From assembly GCA_026388015.1 (NCBI GenBank), contig JAPLKO010000063.1:34856-98855 (forward strand): DNA of 64,000 nt, in the 5' to 3' direction. Positions 59,047-64,000 of this stretch are shown here, one piece after another (the stretch's first letter is position 1; every line of letters begins with the position of its first letter). The notes under the pieces were generated by a model. It was not told the DNA's origin and searched no databases. It saw only the letters and a program-made list of their open reading frames with translations. Source of the DNA: Candidatus Firestoneibacteriota bacterium (GTDB taxonomy: Bacteria > Oederibacteriota > D2-FULL-39-29). A program made the translations under genes and the position numbers.

Positions 59047-59673
59047 ATGTTTGACAGATTTCTTCCTAAAGAATACAATTTTTTCGGTTTACTTGAAAAA
59101 CAGGCCGGATTTTCTGTGGCAGCGGCTGGATTATTCAAGACGGCAGTAGCAACCGGTTCTATCAGCGAAGAAACGTTAAAAAAAATGCAGGAGATAGAAC
59201 ACGAGGGAGATGAAGTCACCCATTCTATACTTGATCAGCTGGACAAGACATTTATTACACCTATAGATCGTGAGGATATCCATGCGCTTGCTAAAGAGAT
59301 GGATGATATCACGGATATGCTCTGTACTATCTCAAGCAGAATGAAAATATATAAAATATCCAGAGTTGATAAGTACCTCTTGGAATTTGCTGATATTATT
59401 GAAGAATCCGTGCTTGGAGTGCTCTGCGCAATCAAGGGCCTTCGCGACCTGAAAAACGTAAAGACCATACTTAAGGCCTGTGTGGAAGTTAACAGGCTGG
59501 AAAATGCCGGAGATAGAAAGAGGGATGAAGCCTTTATAGAGCTTTTTGAGAATGAGAAGGATCCTATAGCAATAATTAAGTGGAAGGAAATTTATCAGGA
59601 AGCGGAAACCGTTCTGGACATTTGCGAGGATGTTACCAATATTGTCGAATCCATCATAGTGAAGAACGCCTAG
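59047..59673 (+). CDS. DUF47 (PhoU-like) phosphate transport accessory protein
   Basis: 208 residues, all-helical. FDRFLPKEYNFFGLLEKQA opening, then EHEGDEVTHSILDQLDKTFITPIDREDIHAL and EMDDITDMLCTISSRM (the first shortened): the metal-binding E/D rows of PhoU/DUF47 proteins. It overlaps no gene but ends 2 bases before the phosphate permease start, a standard pairing (pit accessory protein). Confidence 0.94.
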   Translation: MFDRFLPKEYNFFGLLEKQAGFSVAAAGLFKTAVATGSISEETLKKMQEIEHEGDEVTHSILDQLDKTFITPIDREDIHALAKEMDDITDMLCTISSRMKIYKISRVDKYLLEFADIIEESVLGVLCAIKGLRDLKNVKTILKACVEVNRLENAGDRKRDEAFIELFENEKDPIAIIKWKEIYQEAETVLDICEDVTNIVESIIVKNA

Positions 59674-59675
59674 AT

Positions 59676-60662
59676 ATGACAATATTTATTATATTTCTTA
59701 TTCTGCTTGCGCTTGTGTTTGATTTTCTAAACGGATTTCATGACTCGGCTAATTCCATCGCGACCGTTGTCTCTACCAGAGTACTATCTCCTCGTTATGC
59801 TGTCCTTTGGGCGGCTTTTTTTAATTTTGTAGCGTTTCTTTTTTTCGGTCTGCATGTTGCCAATACGATAGGAAAGGGAATTATTGATATTTCAGTAGTG
59901 GATCAATATGTTATATTTGGCGCTTTAACCGGTGCTTGCGGCTGGAATATTATAACGTGGTATTTTGGTCTGCCCACGAGCTCGTCGCATTCTCTGATTG
60001 GCGGGTTAATAGGCGCGGGCATTGTAAAAGCCGGTCCCGAAGCGCTGGTAATGAGCGGAATAGTGAAAACCGTGGCGTTTATAGTAATTTCTCCTTTCGT
60101 CGGACTAATACTCGGTGTCGGCATCGGTTTGCTTGTTTACTGGGGTTTTAGAAAGAGCATGCCTTCAAAAGTCGATAATGTTTTCAGGAAAGGACAGCTC
60201 GTTTCTGCAGCGTTTTACAGTATGGGTCACGGCGGGAATGATGCCCAAAAAACAATGGGGATTATTGCCAGTTTACTTTTCAGCGCCAAGATACTGCAGG
60301 GAGACTTCTATATACCGCTCTGGGTTATAATTTCCTGTAACGGCGCTATTGCGCTCGGAACTATGTTTGGCGGGTGGCGTATTGTAAAAACCATGGGTCA
60401 GAAAATATCAAAACTTAAACCTGTTGACGGCTTCTGCGCTGAAACCGGAGCGGCTGTAACTCTTTTTGTCTCTTCAGCTTTTGGAATACCGGTCAGCACA
60501 ACACACACTATAACAGGAGCTATTGTTGGGGTCGGTTCTTTAAAACGAATGAGCGCTGTACGCTGGGGAGTCGCCGGAAATATTGTATGGGCCTGGGTGC
60601 TCACAATCCCCTGCTCCGCTCTTATTTCTATAATCGCATATTACATTGCAAAACAGTTCTAA
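59676..60662 (+). CDS. pit: PiT-family inorganic phosphate transporter
   Basis: 328 residues from ATG 59676. The PiT signature appears twice, inverted: FDFLNGFHDSANSIATVVSTRV in the N-half (about 13-34) and GHGGNDAQKTMGIIAS in the C-half (about 184-199), plus GIPVSTTHTITGAIVGVG. About ten hydrophobic helices. Low-affinity proton- or sodium-coupled phosphate uptake. A longer in-frame start at 59580 lies inside the DUF47 gene and is rejected. Confidence 0.96.
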   Translation: MTIFIIFLILLALVFDFLNGFHDSANSIATVVSTRVLSPRYAVLWAAFFNFVAFLFFGLHVANTIGKGIIDISVVDQYVIFGALTGACGWNIITWYFGLPTSSSHSLIGGLIGAGIVKAGPEALVMSGIVKTVAFIVISPFVGLILGVGIGLLVYWGFRKSMPSKVDNVFRKGQLVSAAFYSMGHGGNDAQKTMGIIASLLFSAKILQGDFYIPLWVIISCNGAIALGTMFGGWRIVKTMGQKISKLKPVDGFCAETGAAVTLFVSSAFGIPVSTTHTITGAIVGVGSLKRMSAVRWGVAGNIVWAWVLTIPCSALISIIAYYIAKQF

Positions 60663-60700
60663 TGTTTTCAATATATAAATTTACTAAAGGAGAGAGGTAA

Positions 60701-63244
60701 ATGAGTGAGAACATAAAAAAAGTATTAAATGACTTGTTCGTTGTGTCTGAAATAGAAAAGAGCAGGATTGATGCAAGTTTCACGGCCCCGGCCGGATGTT
60801 CCGGCTGCTCCTGGGAAGTAATTGATCAAGGAAGAGTAATTTCAAAAGACTCCGTAGCGGAAAAGAATAACGGTAAGATAATATTCAAAGCTGCCGTTCC
60901 TAATTTCAAGCTCTGGCACACTTACTCACCGTATCTTTACACACTAAAAATAATGCTTACTATCAATGGCAATCAAATTGAGGTCAAGCAGACGTTTGGA
61001 ATGAGAAAAATTCATGTAAGCGGTGAGAATATATATGTTAATAATGAACCTTTTTATGTCCGGGGTTACATCCGCGGAAGAAAGGGGCATGAACATCCGA
61101 ACCTGGAAAATCTTTCTTTGACTGCCTACTATGAAAAGAATATTAAAGCGGCTAAGGAGTATGGGTTTAATTTTATAAGATTCCACTCGACCGTACCCCA
61201 CGAAGAGTGTTTTGAGGCTGCAGACCGGCTCGGAATCTTCATACATATAGAGCCGAGACCTTACTACGGAAAGTACCAGCTGGAAAGAAGTATGCTGGAT
61301 GATACCGGAGGGCTTGTAGGGGATGAGCAGTGGAGAAACATGATTACGGACATGCGCAACCATCCTTCACTTATGGTTTACTGTATAGGAAATGAAATAC
61401 GGCATCCGGGAACCAACCCCAGGGTGCGCGAGCTGGTAAAGGTTACAAAAGAGATGGATTCTACACGTTTATTCATAGATACCTGCGCGCACGGCGAATT
61501 TGACCGGGATTATGTTGATTTTGACGTACAGCATATGTCTTACTACTACCCTTTCGGCAGTACGGATGATATGTTTGAGAACACGCAGAACTGGCTGATA
61601 TATGGTTCTTGCACCGGACTTCAGCTTATTGAAAAAGATAAAGATGATTTTAACTACAGGATAAAAAGAGCAATCGCCAGCAAACGTCCTGTTATTGCGC
61701 ATGAGATTTGCCACTATGTTGCTTTGCGCGACCTTAAGACTCTTGAGGAAAAACTTCTCCGCTTCAAAGTGAAAAAACCCTGGTGGGTGGACGAGGTAAA
61801 AAAACTCGTTAAACTTAAAGGTCTGGAAGAGGATTATCCGGAGATGTTTAAAGCGAGCAAATATTTCCAGTTCCTAAGCTGGAAGCTCGGTATCGAAGCG
61901 GCAAGACGGAGTAAACTCCTGTGTGGTTTTCATTTTCTTCAGCTGGCGGATTCGGATGATTATGAGAACAGCAACGGTATTCTCGACATATTTGATGATA
62001 AGACGGGCATAGATGAAAAAGGTTTTCTAAAATTTAACTCTGATTGCGTGCTCCTGGCTGATTTGCCGAGACGCACGTTCTTTGAAAAAGAGAAGCTGAC
62101 CGTACCGGTGCTCGTTTCACATTTTTCCCCCGAGATAAAAGGTAAGGCGAATTTCTCGTTTGAACTTAAGAGTAAAAAAGGAAAAGCAGTGTCTGTTGCC
62201 GCCGGTCTGAAAGAAATAAGCATGAACGAGCTGGGGAGACGCGAGATTTGCATAGTGGATCTTAAACTTCCGGAAGTAAAAAAGCCGGAAGCGGTCGAAC
62301 TCTCTTTCTATCTGAAAGCGGCGGACGGTTCTTATACCGTGGAAAACAGCTGGGATCTCTGGTTGTATCCGAACAGACCGGAAGAGCTGCCGGCTTATAA
62401 ATGCACAGCGGTTCTCGATGAAGTAAATATCGGTCTTCGTTATCCGCAGATAAAAAACACCGGAAGTTTAAGTAAACCGGAAAAACTGCTTATCGTTAAC
62501 AGGTTTTCTCCTGAAGTATTTAAGCAGCTGGAAAAAGGCGGGGATGTGCTTATGCTCTACCGCGTGCCCGAAACCAGGAACAGATTGAAACATGCGCCTA
62601 AAGAGAAGTATTATCTTCCTTCAACCTGGGACCGGCTAAAGGGAGTAATTTGGGACCGGGGCACTAATTGCGGAGCTTTCACTAGAAAAAGTAAAGCGCT
62701 GGACGGCTTTCCAAACACCGGATATTTAGACCTGCAGTTCCATGGTTTGGTTGATGATTCCGATAAAGTGAGCCTGGACGGTTTCCCGGTACACGTAGAT
62801 CCGATAATGCAGGGTGTAGATAAAGCCGCTAGGGACAGGTTCGATGTCTTTACGTTTAAGCTTTCTGAACTCCAGCCGGAATGGACAATGAGAAAATTTG
62901 CCTATCTGTTTGAAGTTAAGGCCGGAAAAGGGCGTTTGTTTGTCAGCGGGTTTAACTTTACAGGGCTCAATAAGAACACTCCTGAAACATGCGCTATGTT
63001 TGAGTCTTTAATGCGTTACGTAAATTCCAAGGATTTTAGGCCGAAGAGCGCAGTAAAGGTCAAGGAGCTGGAAAAGTTCCTGCTGGAAAAAGGTAAAGCC
63101 CCAAGAATATTGGAAAGAGAGATGACGCAGTATTGGCAGTTAAATAATGAACCGATAGAAACGGCGCAGTACTGGAAAGAAGCGGAAGAGTACATAAAAA
63201 GAAACGGAAAAATAGCAAGACTCGAAAAGGAGGGGAAAAAATGA
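60701..63244 (+). CDS. GH2-like beta-glycosidase, cytoplasmic, no N-terminal jelly roll
   Basis: 847 residues, no signal peptide. Starts with a single Ig-like domain (1-105, ending [16 protein letters not shown]), then a (beta/alpha)8 barrel with [23 protein letters not shown], acid/base Glu232 in IGNEI and nucleophile Glu335 in AHEICHY. The usual GH2 sugar-binding jelly-roll before the Ig domain is absent; extra beta domains follow from about 450. Substrate unknown. GGAGAGAGG precedes ATG. Overlaps the next gene by ATGA. Confidence 0.8.
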   Translation: MSENIKKVLNDLFVVSEIEKSRIDASFTAPAGCSGCSWEVIDQGRVISKDSVAEKNNGKIIFKAAVPNFKLWHTYSPYLYTLKIMLTINGNQIEVKQTFGMRKIHVSGENIYVNNEPFYVRGYIRGRKGHEHPNLENLSLTAYYEKNIKAAKEYGFNFIRFHSTVPHEECFEAADRLGIFIHIEPRPYYGKYQLERSMLDDTGGLVGDEQWRNMITDMRNHPSLMVYCIGNEIRHPGTNPRVRELVKVTKEMDSTRLFIDTCAHGEFDRDYVDFDVQHMSYYYPFGSTDDMFENTQNWLIYGSCTGLQLIEKDKDDFNYRIKRAIASKRPVIAHEICHYVALRDLKTLEEKLLRFKVKKPWWVDEVKKLVKLKGLEEDYPEMFKASKYFQFLSWKLGIEAARRSKLLCGFHFLQLADSDDYENSNGILDIFDDKTGIDEKGFLKFNSDCVLLADLPRRTFFEKEKLTVPVLVSHFSPEIKGKANFSFELKSKKGKAVSVAAGLKEISMNELGRREICIVDLKLPEVKKPEAVELSFYLKAADGSYTVENSWDLWLYPNRPEELPAYKCTAVLDEVNIGLRYPQIKNTGSLSKPEKLLIVNRFSPEVFKQLEKGGDVLMLYRVPETRNRLKHAPKEKYYLPSTWDRLKGVIWDRGTNCGAFTRKSKALDGFPNTGYLDLQFHGLVDDSDKVSLDGFPVHVDPIMQGVDKAARDRFDVFTFKLSELQPEWTMRKFAYLFEVKAGKGRLFVSGFNFTGLNKNTPETCAMFESLMRYVNSKDFRPKSAVKVKELEKFLLEKGKAPRILEREMTQYWQLNNEPIETAQYWKEAEEYIKRNGKIARLEKEGKK

Positions 63245-63840
63245 AAAAGGCAGTAGCTTGTGTAACGGCAGTAATGATGTTTGCAGTATTTTCTTTTGCA
63301 GCGGAAGTAAAAGAGAACGCAAAAAAACCGGAGTTAACAGGGGAGAAAAACATGGTCACAGGAGAGAAGAAAGCAAAGGTAACAACGGCGACAATAAAGA
63401 CCAATCTCGGAGAGATAGTTCTCGAACTCTTTACGGATAAAGCGCCGAAAACAACGGCTAACTTTATTGCGCTTGCAGAGAAAGGGTTTTATGACGGTGT
63501 TATATTTCACCGGGTTATACCGAAATTCATGATCCAGGGCGGAGATCCTACCGGTACGGGCAGAGGCGGTCCGGGGTACAAATTTGACGATGAATTTCAT
63601 CCTGATTTGAATCACGCTAAAGCAGGGGTGATTTCCATGGCAAATGCCGGTCCCAATACGAACGGCAGTCAGTTTTTCATTACGGTAGCGCCGACTCCTT
63701 TCCTTGATAACAAGCATGCGGTGTTCGGGAAAGTTATAGAGGGTATGGACCTGGCAATTAAGATCTCTGAAGTGCCGACTTTGCCGGGAGACAGACCAAA
63801 AGATAAAGTAGTTATGGAGAAAGTTACTATAAAAAAATAG
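63241..63840 (+). CDS. Exported cyclophilin-type peptidyl-prolyl isomerase
   Basis: 199 residues with a signal peptide (about 1-20). Cyclophilin domain from about 48: [60 protein letters not shown] and [12 protein letters not shown]. Catalytic Arg in FHRV and the F-x-Q-G-G motif are intact. Periplasmic folding catalyst. AGGAGG lies 8 bases before ATG; translationally coupled to the GH2 gene. Confidence 0.95.
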   Translation: MKKAVACVTAVMMFAVFSFAAEVKENAKKPELTGEKNMVTGEKKAKVTTATIKTNLGEIVLELFTDKAPKTTANFIALAEKGFYDGVIFHRVIPKFMIQGGDPTGTGRGGPGYKFDDEFHPDLNHAKAGVISMANAGPNTNGSQFFITVAPTPFLDNKHAVFGKVIEGMDLAIKISEVPTLPGDRPKDKVVMEKVTIKK

Positions 63841-63865
63841 ATTGCCTCTGGAGTGATCTAAAAAA

Positions 63866-63900
63866 AGGGCCGGTGACTGCTGTTGCCGGCTCTTTTTTTT
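63866..63900 (+). terminator. Intrinsic terminator after cyclophilin gene
   Basis: AGGGCCGG (63866-63873), 12-base loop, CCGGCTCT (63886-63893), then a run of T to 63900. One G-T pair in the stem. Strong. Confidence 0.85.
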
Positions 63901-63914
63901 ACATTATCAAGATG

Positions 63915-64000
63915 CAGAATATTCTGTAATACCAATGTGATAATGTCCTGTATTGGCAAAGTAGAAATGTCCTATCTGGTATAGTATCTTTTTGGAGGTA
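63915..64000 (+). other. Possible left end of an insertion element
   Basis: After a palindrome CAGAATATTCTG (63915-63926), AATGTCCT occurs at 63942-63949 and 63966-63973, 24 bases apart, followed by TTTGGAGG at 63991-63998. Repeated ATGTCC motifs followed by a ribosome site at the window edge suggest an element whose transposase starts just outside. Confidence 0.35.

Noticed and set aside
1..64000. CRISPR array
   Set aside because: No set of regularly spaced direct repeats of 20-40 bases with unique spacers; the only phased repeats are the 12-bp iterons at 30.1 kb, which are far too short.

Overview
The window is about 64 kb of a bacterial chromosome with moderate GC, many A/T-rich lysine/isoleucine-rich proteins, and mostly Shine-Dalgarno-led genes. 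The content fits an anaerobic, Gram-negative-type member of a poorly cultivated phylum (Elusimicrobiota/Firestonebacteria-like is my guess from gene content, not proven): ferrous iron uptake (FeoB plus a DtxR-FeoA regulator), a B12-dependent class II ribonucleotide reductase, TolQ/TolR and a PilX-like pilus protein implying an outer membrane, a lexA-X-dinB SOS cassette, intracellular-looking GH31 and GH2 glycosidases, a lone iolB, and the housekeeping set purB, comM, efp, accB, accC, dnaX, recR.

Layout. 1-8.5 kb: iron operon, an ExeA-like ATPase, purB, a uroporphyrinogen-decarboxylase-fold protein and small membrane or zinc-ribbon proteins. 8.6-18 kb: an AT-rich accessory block with tspO, a decayed amidohydrolase next to a TetR regulator, two AAA/DUF4143 ATPases (the second split by a complete IS21-family element with inverted ends and target duplication), a DUF21-CBS-PTS EIIA fusion and tRNA-Gly(CCC), whose 5' half is also found 6.2 kb upstream. 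18-29.5 kb: nrdJ, two very large secreted or pilus-associated proteins, comM. 29.5-31.7 kb: a GIY-YIG nuclease gene framed by 52-bp inverted palindromic repeats, a toxin-antitoxin pair behind 12-bp iterons, and transposase and Fic remnants. 31.7-53.9 kb: mostly core genes. 53.9-57.3 kb: tRNA-Asn(GTT) followed by two cargo modules (a third DUF4143 ATPase; Fic plus a sigma-region-2-like protein), each ending in a degenerate copy of the tRNA-Asn 3' end and its terminator. 57.3-64 kb: a hydrolase, a DUF1648 remnant, a phosphate transporter pair, a GH2-like enzyme, a cyclophilin, and possibly the start of another insertion element.

The most interesting signals lie outside genes. (1) The GIY-YIG gene sits between two 52-bp inverted repeats whose internal hairpins differ in sequence but keep pairing around a GATA loop, like a REP/RAYT system with a different nuclease. 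(2) tRNA fragments border the accessory cargo at two loci. (3) All three DUF4143 ATPase genes have a near-consensus promoter whose -10 box ends exactly 6 bases before the ATG with no ribosome binding site, so they look leaderless, and two have palindromes at the promoter; the Fic gene has a similar arrangement. Everything here was read by eye; no alignment or database search was run.
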